The position numbers were made by a program, and so were the translations under genes. The notes under the pieces were generated by a model, which was not told the DNA's origin, searched no databases, and was given only the letters and a program-made list of their open reading frames with translations. From Variovorax sp. J22G73 (GTDB lineage Bacteria; Pseudomonadota; Gammaproteobacteria; Burkholderiales; Burkholderiaceae_C), in contig NZ_JASZYK010000004.1 of NCBI RefSeq assembly GCF_030317035.1, forward strand, positions 62,001 through 126,000: a stretch of 64,000 nucleotides of DNA. Reading direction: 5' to 3'. Positions 1 to 10,595 of the stretch are shown in pieces (the first letter of the stretch is position 1; the number at the start of each line of letters is the position of its first letter).

Positions 1-964
1 TCGGGTCGCTGGCGAAAAACGCCGTCTTCACCAGCGGCGAATGCGCCACGGCATAGCCCACCTGCTTGCACTCGGCGGCGTTCTTGCCGCCTTCGACCTG
101 GATGGTGATGAACTTGGTCGCGCCTTCGCCGTCGCGCACGATGGCCTGCGCCAGCAGGCGCGCCACGTTCTGCATGGCCGCCACCAGCGCCTGGCCGTCG
201 GCCGAGTCGAGCGAGGTGATGGTGGCGTGCGACGCCTTCTGCGTGGCGATGACCACGAAGGAGTCGTTGGTCGAGGTGTCGCCGTCGATGGTCACGCGGT
301 TGAACGAGCCATCGGCCAGCAGCTTGGCCAGCGGCTGGATCAGCGACGGGTCGATCTTCGCGTCGGTGGCCATGAAGCCCAGCATGGTCGCCATGTTCGG
401 GCGGATCATGCCGGCGCCCTTGCTGATGCCGGTGATGGTGACCGTGGCACCGCCGAGCTGCACCTGCTGGCTGAACGCCTTGGGGATGGTGTCGGTGGTC
501 ATGATGCCCTCGGCCGCGCGCGCCCAGTGGCTTTCCGATGCGTCGGCCAGCGCGGCCGGCAGGCCCGCCTCGATGCGGTCCACGGGCAGCGGCTCCATGA
601 TCACGCCGGTGGAGAACGGCAGGATCTGCTCGGGCGCGATGTCCAGGTGGCGCGCCAGCGCGATGCAGGTGGAGCGCGTGCGCATCAGGCCGTCTTCGCC
701 GGTGCCGGCATTGGCGTTGCCGGTGTTGATCACCATCGCGCGAATGCCGAAGTTCGCGGCCAGGTGGTCGCGGCAGACCTGCACCGGCGCGGCGCAAAAG
801 CGGTTCTGCGTGAACACGCCGCCGACCGCCGAGCCTTCGTCGATCAGCACGACCGTCAGGTCCTTGCGATTGGCCTTGCGCACGCCGGCTTCGGCCACGC
901 CGATACGGACGCCGGGCACCGCGAACAAGGCGGCGGGATCAGGGGCGGACAGGTTCACAGGCAT
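1..964 (-). CDS. argJ: Glutamate N-acetyltransferase / amino-acid acetyltransferase ArgJ, 3' part cut by window edge
   Basis: This is the bifunctional ornithine acetyltransferase of arginine biosynthesis, which moves acetyl groups from N-acetylornithine to glutamate. About 321 codons are visible from ATG at 964 and the frame is still open at base 1, so roughly the last fifth of a normal ~405-residue protein is missing. The conserved self-cleavage region is present: a KGAGMI stretch followed by NMATML, where the Thr becomes the nucleophile of the beta chain. It lies 27 bp downstream of secA on the same strand and is probably co-transcribed with it, an arrangement known in related betaproteobacteria. 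The start MPVNLSAPDPAAL is preceded by AACTCCC with only a weak ribosome-binding site. Confidence 0.95.
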   Translation of the reverse strand, partial: MPVNLSAPDPAALFAVPGVRIGVAEAGVRKANRKDLTVVLIDEGSAVGGVFTQNRFCAAPVQVCRDHLAANFGIRAMVINTGNANAGTGEDGLMRTRSTCIALARHLDIAPEQILPFSTGVIMEPLPVDRIEAGLPAALADASESHWARAAEGIMTTDTIPKAFSQQVQLGGATVTITGISKGAGMIRPNMATMLGFMATDAKIDPSLIQPLAKLLADGSFNRVTIDGDTSTNDSFVVIATQKASHATITSLDSADGQALVAAMQNVARLLAQAIVRDGEGATKFITIQVEGGKNAAECKQVGYAVAHSPLVKTAFFASDP

Positions 965-991
965 GGGAGTTCTCTTCGGAAGTTGGGTGGG

Positions 992-3775
<2,784 letters not shown>

Positions 3776-3957
3776 GGGTGGAGATGGGCGGGCACCTGAG
3801 ACGACAGGCACTGCGACCGGATTCCCTAAGATATGGTGAAAGCAGTTGGGCGCGCCCTCTTCAAAAACAAGTTTTGAAAGCGAGCAGCCTTTTTTCCGGC
3901 GCGAACGCCGGCAAACCGGGCATTTTAGCTGTCTTGTTTCTAACCCCTGGATTACCC

Positions 3958-4269
3958 ATGTATCGCCGCACGCCCCCCCCGATTTCGCTGCAGCAGGCAG
4001 CGGAAGGCTCGCCCACCCTGGGCAGCCTGATGGCGCGTGCCCGCGACACCGCGGAGCGGCTGAAAGCCGTGGAAGGGCTCATTCCCCCGGCCATGCGCGC
4101 GGCCATCCTGCCCGGCCCGGCCGAGGGCGACGTGTGGTGCCTGCTGGTGAAGGGCAGTGCCGCGGCCGCCAAGCTGCGCCAGCTGTCGCCGATGCTGGTG
4201 ACCCGGCTGAAGAACAAGGGCTGGGACGTGGCAACGATCCGCATCAAGCTGTACACCGGGGGCCGCTGA
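3958..4269 (+). CDS. DUF721 / DciA-like protein
   Basis: The product is a 103-residue member of the DUF721 family. The family includes DciA, the ancestral loader or activator of the replicative helicase DnaB. The sequence keeps the short family domain from about residue 18 to 100, with a helical segment (TLGSLMARARDTAERLKAVE) and a C-terminal basic beta stretch (ATIRIKLYTGGR). Position next to secA in divergent orientation is common for this family in betaproteobacteria. Longer upstream extensions in this frame run through AT-rich intergenic DNA and look non-coding, so the ATG at 3958 is preferred. The DciA role is inferred from family and context only. Confidence 0.8.
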   Translation: MYRRTPPPISLQQAAEGSPTLGSLMARARDTAERLKAVEGLIPPAMRAAILPGPAEGDVWCLLVKGSAAAAKLRQLSPMLVTRLKNKGWDVATIRIKLYTGGR

Positions 4270-4284
4270 AGCCGAAGGTTGTCT

Positions 4285-4322
4285 TTGATTTTTCGTCTGG
4301 ACTTGGATAATATTTCCAGATG
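4285..4322 (+). promoter_or_regulatory. Probable sigma-70 promoter giving a leaderless transcript of the downstream dehydrogenase gene
   Basis: A TTGATT hexamer at 4285-4290 and a TAATAT hexamer at 4308-4313 are separated by exactly 17 bp. They stand out in a very GC-rich background. Initiation 6-7 bases after the -10 element would fall at 4319-4320, which is the A of the start codon. No Shine-Dalgarno sequence precedes that ATG. The mRNA is therefore predicted to be leaderless; this is inference from spacing. Confidence 0.55.
4303..4319. promoter_or_regulatory. Operator TTGGAT-N5-TTCCAG overlapping the -10 element
   Basis: This 17-bp imperfect inverted repeat (TTGGAT, AATAT, TTCCAG) matches the sites at 6573-6589 and 6610-6626 in the next regulatory region. 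It covers the -10 hexamer and ends at the start codon, a position suited to repression. The YheO-type regulator at 6647 is the natural candidate to bind it. Confidence 0.55.
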
Positions 4323-5342
4323 ACATCATCTCCACGGCCCACCGACACTCCTGCTGACGCCCCTGCTGACGCCCCTGCCGACGCCACGCTCCTGCTGCTC
4401 GACAAGCACCAGGTCGACGCCCTCCTCTCCCCCGACGACGTGTTGCAGGCCGTGCGCGAGGCCTTCGTGCTGCACAGCGACCGCGAGGGCCGCGTGTTCC
4501 CGGTCGTGCGCGAGCCGCTGAAGACCGGCGGCGTGTTCGGCATCAAGTCGGGCGACGTGCAGGCGCAGGGCCTGCTCGGCTTCAAGGCCGCCGGCTTCTG
4601 GCCCGCCAACCGGCAGCGCGGCGGCGAGCCTCACCAGGCGACCATCCTGCTGATCGACCCCGCCACCGGCCGCCCGCTGTGCGTCATCGACGGCAACACC
4701 GTGACCACCGTGCGCACGGGTGCCGCGGGCGCCCTCGGCCTGCGGCAGCTCGCGCGGCCCGGCAGCACGCGGCTGTGCCTGTTCGGCACGGGCGTGCAGG
4801 CGCGCATCCAGCTCGACTTCGCGCTGCGGCTGGTGCCGACGCTGAACGAGGTGCTGTACGTGAGCGCGAATGGCCAGCGCAACACCGACTTCGAGGCGCA
4901 GTTCGCCAACCGCTGCACCATCGCGCCCGCGCCGGAGCGCAATGCCGCGGTCGCGCAGAGCGACATCGTGATCACCGCCACTCCCGGCGGCGGCGCGCTC
5001 TTCGCGCTGGAGGCCGTGCAACCCGGCACGCACCTGAACTGCGTGGGCGCCGACACCAAGGGCAAGCGCGAACTGCCCGATGGCCTGCTGTCGCGCGCCC
5101 GCCTGGTGGTGGACGACCGCACGCAGGCGCAGCAGATCGGCGAGACCCAGTGGGCGACCGACACGCCGAGCCTCGAACTCGGCGACCTGCTGAGCGGCAA
5201 GGCGCCCTTCGAGCGAGCCCCGGGCGACATCACCGTGTTCGACATGACCGGCCTCGCGCTTCAGGACCTGACCGTTGCGCGCCGGCTTCACGCGCGGGCA
5301 ACGGAAACCGGCACGGGCACACGCATCGCGTGGCCCTGGTAA
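4320..5342 (+). CDS. Ornithine cyclodeaminase / mu-crystallin family NAD(P)-dependent enzyme
   Basis: The 340-residue protein belongs to the OCD/mu-crystallin family, whose members include ornithine cyclodeaminase, alanine dehydrogenase, pyrroline-2-carboxylate reductase and DauB, the anabolic arginine dehydrogenase of Pseudomonas. A Rossmann motif GTGVQA lies near residue 157, and the family substrate-side lysine appears in FGIKSG near residue 80. The N terminus carries a PADAPADAPADA repeat encoded by 12-bp repeats before the conserved part begins at LLLLDKHQV. No better start codon exists downstream, so ATG 4320 is kept despite the missing ribosome-binding site. The neighbouring PLP enzyme and DauR-like regulator suggest amino-acid catabolism or interconversion; the substrate is unknown. 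Confidence 0.85.
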   Translation: MTSSPRPTDTPADAPADAPADATLLLLDKHQVDALLSPDDVLQAVREAFVLHSDREGRVFPVVREPLKTGGVFGIKSGDVQAQGLLGFKAAGFWPANRQRGGEPHQATILLIDPATGRPLCVIDGNTVTTVRTGAAGALGLRQLARPGSTRLCLFGTGVQARIQLDFALRLVPTLNEVLYVSANGQRNTDFEAQFANRCTIAPAPERNAAVAQSDIVITATPGGGALFALEAVQPGTHLNCVGADTKGKRELPDGLLSRARLVVDDRTQAQQIGETQWATDTPSLELGDLLSGKAPFERAPGDITVFDMTGLALQDLTVARRLHARATETGTGTRIAWPW

Positions 5343-5380
5343 ATAGAAAAGAATAGAAAAGAAAAAAAGACGAGGGCCGC

Positions 5381-6523
5381 TCAGGCGGCGCCGAACAGCT
5401 CCGTCATGAACTGCGTCGACTTCAGTCCCGTGCCCGTCAGCAGGACCACCGTGGTCTCGGTTGGCCGGATGTCCCCGCGCTGCGCCAGCACGTCGATCGC
5501 CGCCGCGGCGGACGCGGAAGTCGGCTCGGCGTAGAACCCGCTCGCGGCGAGCCGCTGCACCGCCGCCTTGATCTGCGCTTCGGTCAGCGCCACCGTCTTG
5601 CCGTCGGTCTCGCGCAGCGCCTGCAAGATTTCCCGCAGCCGCACCGGCCGCTTGATCGCCGTGCCTTCGGCGATGGTCGGCTGCACGGCGCGCTCCACCA
5701 GCGTGTCCACGCCGGCCGTGAAGCTCGCGTCGATCGGCGAGCAATTCAGCGGCTGCGCCACGAAGATGCGCGGCAGCTTGCTGATCTGCCCCGCCGCCAG
5801 CAGCTCCTTGAAGCCGATCCAGCAACCGAGCACGTTGCTGCCCGCGCCGGTCGGGATCACCACGTTGTCGGGCGCCACGAAGCCCAGGTCTTCCCACAGC
5901 TCGTAGGCCAGCGTCTTCGTGCCCTGCAGAAAGAACGGGTGCCAGTTGTGGCTCGCATAGAAGATCGACGCCGACTGGCGCACCGCCTCGTACTCGGACT
6001 CCTCGCGCGGCCCGGGCACCAGTTGCACCTCGGCGCCGAAGGCCCGGATCTGCGCCACCTTGGGCGCTGGCGTGTAGCTGGGCGCCAGCACCTTCACGCG
6101 CATGCCCGCCGCCGCACCGGCCGCCGCAATGGCCGCGCCGCCGTTGCCCGAGCTGTCTTCGAGCACCGCATCGACGCCGATCTGGCGCAGGAAGGACATC
6201 ATCACGGCCGCGCCGCGGTCCTTGAAGCTGCAGGTCGGGTTGAACCACTCCAGCTTGAAGTAGGGCTCCATGCCGCCCCAGCGCTTCTGCACCAGCGGCG
6301 TGCAACCCTCGCCCATGCTCGCGGGCCGCTCGATGGCCACGGGCAGCGCCGCGCGGTAACGCCACAGCGAGCGCGTGCGCGAATCGATGTCGTCGCGGCC
6401 GATGCCGGGCAGCGGCGTGACCAGCATCGGGTTGCCGTCGTCCGAGCGCCAGCGGCGCTCGGAGAGTTCGTGGTGCCTGCCGGTGCGGGGATCGACGTAG
6501 CGGGCGCGTTCTTGTTGGGTCAT
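5381..6523 (-). CDS. Threonine-synthase/threonine-dehydratase-like PLP enzyme (fold type II)
   Basis: This is a 380-residue cytosolic PLP enzyme of the tryptophan-synthase-beta fold. The PLP lysine is in NPTCSFKDRGA near residue 90, followed by the SSGNGGAA substrate loop and the glycine loop PTGAGSN that holds the cofactor phosphate. The end TGTGLKSTQF resembles threonine synthases. Unlike the second PLP gene at 7328, it lacks an N-terminal zinc ribbon. The start at 6523 has AGGAG seven bases upstream. It converges on the OCD-family gene (38 bp apart) and diverges from the YheO-type regulator. It may be an ammonia-lyase or a beta-replacement enzyme; the exact reaction cannot be read from sequence. 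Confidence 0.8.
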   Translation of the reverse strand: MTQQERARYVDPRTGRHHELSERRWRSDDGNPMLVTPLPGIGRDDIDSRTRSLWRYRAALPVAIERPASMGEGCTPLVQKRWGGMEPYFKLEWFNPTCSFKDRGAAVMMSFLRQIGVDAVLEDSSGNGGAAIAAAGAAAGMRVKVLAPSYTPAPKVAQIRAFGAEVQLVPGPREESEYEAVRQSASIFYASHNWHPFFLQGTKTLAYELWEDLGFVAPDNVVIPTGAGSNVLGCWIGFKELLAAGQISKLPRIFVAQPLNCSPIDASFTAGVDTLVERAVQPTIAEGTAIKRPVRLREILQALRETDGKTVALTEAQIKAAVQRLAASGFYAEPTSASAAAAIDVLAQRGDIRPTETTVVLLTGTGLKSTQFMTELFGAA

Positions 6524-6572
6524 GTCGCGGCTCCTGGATGAATCTGACGAAGTTGGATGAATTTGTGCAGAT

Positions 6573-6626
6573 TTGGATAATACATCCAACACTAGACTTT
6601 TTGTACATTTTGGATACTTCGTCCAG
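6573..6626. promoter_or_regulatory. Twin operators in the divergent promoter of the PLP gene and the YheO-type regulator
   Basis: A perfect inverted repeat TTGGAT-AATAC-ATCCAA occupies 6573-6589. A second copy, TTGGAT-ACTTC-GTCCAG, occupies 6610-6626. Further half-sites (TTGGAT at 6553, CTGGAT at 6629) flank them. On the minus strand the first site contains TATTAT (6582-6577), a plausible -10 for the PLP gene. The same 17-bp architecture occurs at 4303-4319, so all three genes probably share one regulator. Confidence 0.65.
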
Positions 6627-6646
6627 AGCTGGATACATTGGGCGGC

Positions 6647-7273
6647 ATGAAAAAGCAGTCGAACAAGCACGTCCTGGAAACGCTGCGCCACCTGGCCGAG
6701 GGCCTGGGCGAAACCTTCGCGCCCTTTTGCGAGGTGGTGGTGCACGACCTGAGCAACCCGAAGAACGCCATCTATGCCATCGAGAACAGCTTGAGCGGCC
6801 GCGAGGTCGGCCAGTCGGTCACGGAGCTGGGCCTGGCGCGCATCCGCGACCCCGAATTTCCCGCCGTGATCGCCAACTACGCCAACACCTTTCCCGACGG
6901 GCGCAAGGTCAAGAGCACCTCCATCGGCGTGAAGGACGAGGGCGGCGAGTACGTGGCCGCGCTGTGCCTGAACGTCGACCTCACGCTGTTCCAGAGCTTC
7001 CAGGGCGCGATCTCGCAGTTCACGCGCATCGACGACAAGGAGGTGCACGAGCACCTGGAGGCGGGCGGCGCCCACTCGGAGCGCATCCACGCGCGCATCG
7101 ACGAGTTCGCGGCCACGCGCGCCACCACCTCGCGCTCGCTCAAGCCGGCCGACCGCAAGCAGCTGGTGCAGGAACTGAAGAAGGCCGGATTGCTCGAGGT
7201 GCGCCGCGGCGCCGAGATTGCGGCGGCGCACATGGGCGTGTCGCGCGCCACCGTGTACAGCGACGCCAAGTAA
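6647..7273 (+). CDS. YheO-type PAS / HTH transcriptional regulator (DauR-like)
   Basis: The 208-residue protein has the YheO-like PAS ligand-sensing domain from about residue 12 to 120 (HDLSNPKNAIYAIENSLSGR, then ALCLNVDL). A C-terminal HTH of the HTH_22 type follows from about 150 to 208 (LVQELKKAGLLEVRRGAE, then GVSRATVYS). The best-known relative is DauR, repressor of the D-arginine utilisation operon of Pseudomonas, which also contains an OCD-family dehydrogenase. That parallel supports local control of the OCD and PLP genes. A TTG three codons upstream is possible, but ATG 6647 starts the family-like sequence. Its own promoter region carries the putative operators, so autoregulation is likely. 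Confidence 0.85.
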   Translation: MKKQSNKHVLETLRHLAEGLGETFAPFCEVVVHDLSNPKNAIYAIENSLSGREVGQSVTELGLARIRDPEFPAVIANYANTFPDGRKVKSTSIGVKDEGGEYVAALCLNVDLTLFQSFQGAISQFTRIDDKEVHEHLEAGGAHSERIHARIDEFAATRATTSRSLKPADRKQLVQELKKAGLLEVRRGAEIAAAHMGVSRATVYSDAK

Positions 7274-7327
7274 GGCCGGGCAGGCCGATCGCCGGGCAGG
7301 CGCTCGCCAGTCAGCCGGCAGAAAGGA

Positions 7328-8599
7328 TCAGCGGTCGGGCCAGGTCGGGTCGCTTGCCGCGTTTGCGGTCAGCATCAGCACCACATGGTCATCGGGCGCG
7401 ATGGCATTGCTCTCGCGCAATTGCCCCAGCGCCGCCAGGCCGCCGGCCGCGCACAGCTCGGCACTGACACCGGCCGCGGTGAGCAGCCCCCGCGCCTCGC
7501 GCGCCTGGTCGTCGTTCACCACCACCGCGCCACCGCCCGTCGCGGTGGCGGCCTGCCACTGCAGGTAGGTCACGGTCGCGCCCGCGGTGGAAAACTGCGC
7601 GGTGTGGCCCGGGTAGCTGCCGTTGATGGCGCCGCCCGCGAACACGCGCGACAGCCTCGGGAACGGCTCCACCAGCCACAACTTGGGTAGTCGCGTGATG
7701 CGCCCGGCGGCCAGCAGGTCGCGAAATCCCGCGTAGATGCCCCAGGCCAGGTCGCCGCGCGCGGTGGGAATCACGATGTGGTCGGGCAGGCCGCCCTGCG
7801 TCATGCACTCGAGCGCGACGGGCTTGTAGCCCTCGATGGCCAGCGGCGCGCTGCCCAGCGCGGGCAGCCGGTAGTTGCTGAGCGCGAAGTAGCCGGGGTG
7901 CTGCGAGCGCTCGCGCACGAAGGCCCAGCGGCCCGCGTTGTCGGCGAACACGTAGCGCCGCGCGCCCAAGGCGTCGAGCTGGCGCGTGTACGTGGCGGGC
8001 ATGCCTTCGTAGGTGGCCACCTCGCAGCCCAGGCCCGCGGCCCAGGCGTAGTGCGCCGCCGACACCGCGGCGTTGCCCGACGAGGCCAGCACCAGCGTGT
8101 GGGCGTCGAAGTCGAGCGCCTGCGACACGCCCATTGCCGTCATGCGGTCCTTGTGCGAGCCGGTCGGGTTGCACGACTCGTCCTTCAACGCCAGCCGCGC
8201 CACGCCGAACTTTTGCGCCAACTGGGGCATGTCGTGAAGGGGTGTCTGCCCTTCACCGAGCGTGAAGGGCGCCGTGTAGGGCATGGGCATGCCATGCGCG
8301 CTGTGCGCCTCGCCGTCAGCGTCGCCTTCGGGCAGGTAGCTGGCGCGCAAGGCCACGTGGAAGCCCGCGCGCCGGCAGGCCGGGCAGCCGTCGTGCGCCA
8401 GCGTCACCGGGTAGAGCGCATCGCAGCGCAGGCACTGCAGCCCGCGAAGCCGCGGGTTGCGCTGCGGCTTGGACGTTCGGTCCCTCACCATGCCCAAGGG
8501 ATTTCCGGAGGGGTGCGCGAGGAAATCCGCTGGAGGAACGGCGAACTTGAAGTCCAGAACGGGCGATGTCGTCACGGTGTTGTTGGAAGTTGTGCCCAA
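7328..8599 (-). CDS. Threonine-synthase-like PLP enzyme with N-terminal zinc ribbon
   Basis: The frame encodes up to 423 residues of a fold-type-II PLP enzyme related to the archaeal/plant-type threonine synthases. A zinc ribbon is visible near residues 56-78 (CLRC and CPAC pairs), and the PLP lysine is in NPTGSHKDRM near residue 146. SSGNAAVSAA forms the substrate loop, and the end VLMLTANAASDP is degenerate compared with true synthases. The start is uncertain: TTG 8599, GTG 8575 and ATG 8491 are all in frame and none has a strong ribosome-binding site. It is the second such enzyme within 2 kb. The usual TGxGLK end is lost, so biosynthetic threonine synthase is unlikely. Confidence 0.75.
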   Translation of the reverse strand: MGTTSNNTVTTSPVLDFKFAVPPADFLAHPSGNPLGMVRDRTSKPQRNPRLRGLQCLRCDALYPVTLAHDGCPACRRAGFHVALRASYLPEGDADGEAHSAHGMPMPYTAPFTLGEGQTPLHDMPQLAQKFGVARLALKDESCNPTGSHKDRMTAMGVSQALDFDAHTLVLASSGNAAVSAAHYAWAAGLGCEVATYEGMPATYTRQLDALGARRYVFADNAGRWAFVRERSQHPGYFALSNYRLPALGSAPLAIEGYKPVALECMTQGGLPDHIVIPTARGDLAWGIYAGFRDLLAAGRITRLPKLWLVEPFPRLSRVFAGGAINGSYPGHTAQFSTAGATVTYLQWQAATATGGGAVVVNDDQAREARGLLTAAGVSAELCAAGGLAALGQLRESNAIAPDDHVVLMLTANAASDPTWPDR

Positions 8600-8742
8600 A
8601 TCTTATGCAAATGGAAATAAAAGTCAGCAGGGTCGACCGCCCTGCCGACAAAAAAACCAGTCCGTGGAACGCACGCCACGCTATCTGCGGCGCCACTGAA
8701 GCTTTACCTCGAAGTTTTTGCTCGAAGCTTTACTTTGAAGCC

Positions 8743-9450
8743 TTACTTCCAGCTGAACTCGTGGTTCAGCCCGACCACGAAGCCGCGCACCCCTTGCGGC
8801 CCGGTGCGCGAGGTGCTCACGTCCACGCTGATCAGCGGCGTGAGGCTGAAGCGCCCGCCCACGCGCGAGGTCCATACGTTGGATGCACGGTTGCGCTCGG
8901 CAATCAGCGACACGGTGTCGTTCAGCGCCCACTCGATGGCCGCGCCCTTGCGCGAGGTGCGCGCGCCGGTGCCGTTGGCCCAGTCGGCGCCGAGGTTGGC
9001 GTGCACCTGCAGGCTGTCGAATGGCCGCCAGGTGACCGGCACGACGAACTGCCCGCCCGCCCTGCCGCCGCGCTTCAGGTCGAACACCGCGCCCATCGAC
9101 ACGGCGGCGCTGAAGGGCGCGTCGGGCGCCTGGCCGTAGAAGTTCCACTTGAGCTGCGGCCCGCCCGTGACCGTGTGCACGCCGGCCACAGACGTGCGGT
9201 CGAAGTTCAGCCCCAGCTCGACCGGCCCGACGCGGCAGGCGGGTCCGAAGTGAAAACCGGTGACAGGCTCCACGCCCGTGCGGCCCCACCAGGTTTCGTA
9301 CTGGCACTGGCCGGGGTCCAGCGTGCTGGCGTCGTCGACGTCGAAGTGGCCCGCCGCGTGCGCCCCCGCGGCGAGCAACAGGCAGCAAGCCGCGAGCATT
9401 CCGCCCGCGCATGGCGGTCGGATGGTTGTCGTGTGCCTGTTGTTGTTCAT
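8743..9450 (-). CDS. Exported outer-membrane-type beta-barrel protein of unknown function
   Basis: This 235-residue protein begins with a signal peptide (hydrophobic GGMLAACCLLLAAGAHAAG) and continues with alternating beta-strand patterns. It ends in an aromatic residue plus lysine (HEFSWK), close to the C-terminal signature of outer-membrane barrels. Repeated strand-turn units such as SAAVSMGAVFDL, QLKWNFYG and RFSLTPLISVDV support a small barrel. No family could be named. It stands alone between the PLP locus and the response regulator, with 97 bp to the latter. The 143 bp downstream of it, to the threonine-synthase-like start, hold AT-rich DNA with near-repeats of GAAGCTTTAC and no gene. 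Confidence 0.7.
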   Translation of the reverse strand: MNNNRHTTTIRPPCAGGMLAACCLLLAAGAHAAGHFDVDDASTLDPGQCQYETWWGRTGVEPVTGFHFGPACRVGPVELGLNFDRTSVAGVHTVTGGPQLKWNFYGQAPDAPFSAAVSMGAVFDLKRGGRAGGQFVVPVTWRPFDSLQVHANLGADWANGTGARTSRKGAAIEWALNDTVSLIAERNRASNVWTSRVGGRFSLTPLISVDVSTSRTGPQGVRGFVVGLNHEFSWK

Positions 9451-9548
9451 CGCGCGCGTCCCGGGGGCCCTCGAAACATTCTAGGGACGCGGAAAGTCGG
9501 CGCCATGACGCTGCCGGCCCCCGGCGGGCCGCCGCGCCGCATGCGCCT

Positions 9549-10595
9549 TCAGATCTCGAACTGCGGCTGCAATTCGCGGATGCGCTTGATGGCCACGCCG
9601 GCCGCGGCGGTGCGCGTTTCCACGCCCAGCTTCACGTACACCCGCTCCAGGTGCTTCTTGGCCGTGGCCGGGCTGCTGCCCAGGATCTCGCCGATGTCCT
9701 TGTTGGTCTTGCCCTTGACCACCCAGTACAGCACCTCGGCCTCGCGCGCCGTGAGCTTCAGGCTCAGGCTCATCGCCTCGATCACGCCGGTGTCGGACAC
9801 CTCGCGCATGATGATCATCCACTCGTCGCCGTCGTCGTCGCTGCTGGTCTGCTGGTGCAGCCGCAAGGTGAGGCTGCCGGCGCCCTGCGCAATGGAGAGC
9901 GCCGGCGGCTCGATGCCGCGCTGGCGCGCATCGGGCGTGTGCTTGCGCAGCCACTCGAGCACGGCGGGTGGGGTTTCGGGAGCGCGCGTTTCGCAGTAGC
10001 GCTGCAGCAGGTCGCGCGCCAGCGCCGTCTGCCAGATCAACCGGCCCTCGGGCAGCCGCACGGTGATGCTCGCGTAGCCGAAGGCGTCGAGCGCGTTGCG
10101 CGCCTGGCCGGCCTGGCGCGCGTCCTGCCGCGCGCGGCGCGCGCCCTGCAGGTGCACGTTCATGCGTGCCAGCACTTCCTTGGGCTTGATGGGCTTGGTG
10201 ACGTAGTCGACACCGCCGGCCTCCAGCGCCGCGACCAGGTGCTCGGTTTCGGTGAGCCCCGTCATGAACACGATGGGGATGTGCGCCGTGGCCGCATCGG
10301 CCTTCAGCCGGCGCGCCACCTCGAAGCCGTCGATGCCCGGCATCATCGCGTCGAGCAGTACGATGTCGGGCCGCGCCTGCGCCGCGCGCTGCAGCGCCTG
10401 CTCGCCGTTGGTGGCGATGAGCACCGTGTAGCCCGACTCGTCGAGCGCGTCGTGCAGCACGGCCAGGTTGTCGGGCACGTCGTCGACGATCAGCACCAGG
10501 TCGCTGTTGGCGCCCTGCTGCTCGCGCAGCGTGCGCGCCAGGGGCGAGGGGTTGACGACGTGCGGATCGATGGCGTGGGGAGGCGTCTGTGTCAT
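9549..10595 (-). CDS. Response regulator, receiver plus LuxR-type HTH
   Basis: The 348-residue protein carries a receiver domain at about residues 30-150, with phospho-acceptor Asp in IVLLDAMMPG near residue 83 and the conserved Lys in VTKPIKPKE. A middle segment of ~120 residues has no clear family. A LuxR/FixJ-type HTH ends the protein (KLTAREAEVLYWVVKGKTNKDI, then KKHLERVYVKLGV). Its ATG overlaps the stop of the upstream transporter-kinase (ATGA), so translation is coupled and the two form a cognate pair. The targets are not shown by sequence; the divergent urease operon is the nearest candidate. Confidence 0.9.
   Translation of the reverse strand: MTQTPPHAIDPHVVNPSPLARTLREQQGANSDLVLIVDDVPDNLAVLHDALDESGYTVLIATNGEQALQRAAQARPDIVLLDAMMPGIDGFEVARRLKADAATAHIPIVFMTGLTETEHLVAALEAGGVDYVTKPIKPKEVLARMNVHLQGARRARQDARQAGQARNALDAFGYASITVRLPEGRLIWQTALARDLLQRYCETRAPETPPAVLEWLRKHTPDARQRGIEPPALSIAQGAGSLTLRLHQQTSSDDDGDEWMIIMREVSDTGVIEAMSLSLKLTAREAEVLYWVVKGKTNKDIGEILGSSPATAKKHLERVYVKLGVETRTAAAGVAIKRIRELQPQFEI

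Noticed and set aside
3776..3811. Longer SecA start at 3811
   Set aside because: The 12 extra residues are not family-like; the ATG at 3775 gives the canonical N terminus.
3896..3911. CCGGCG-CGAA-CGCCGG hairpin in the secA/dciA intergenic region
   Set aside because: It has no T run downstream on either strand and lies between divergent genes, so it is not a terminator; no other role is supported.
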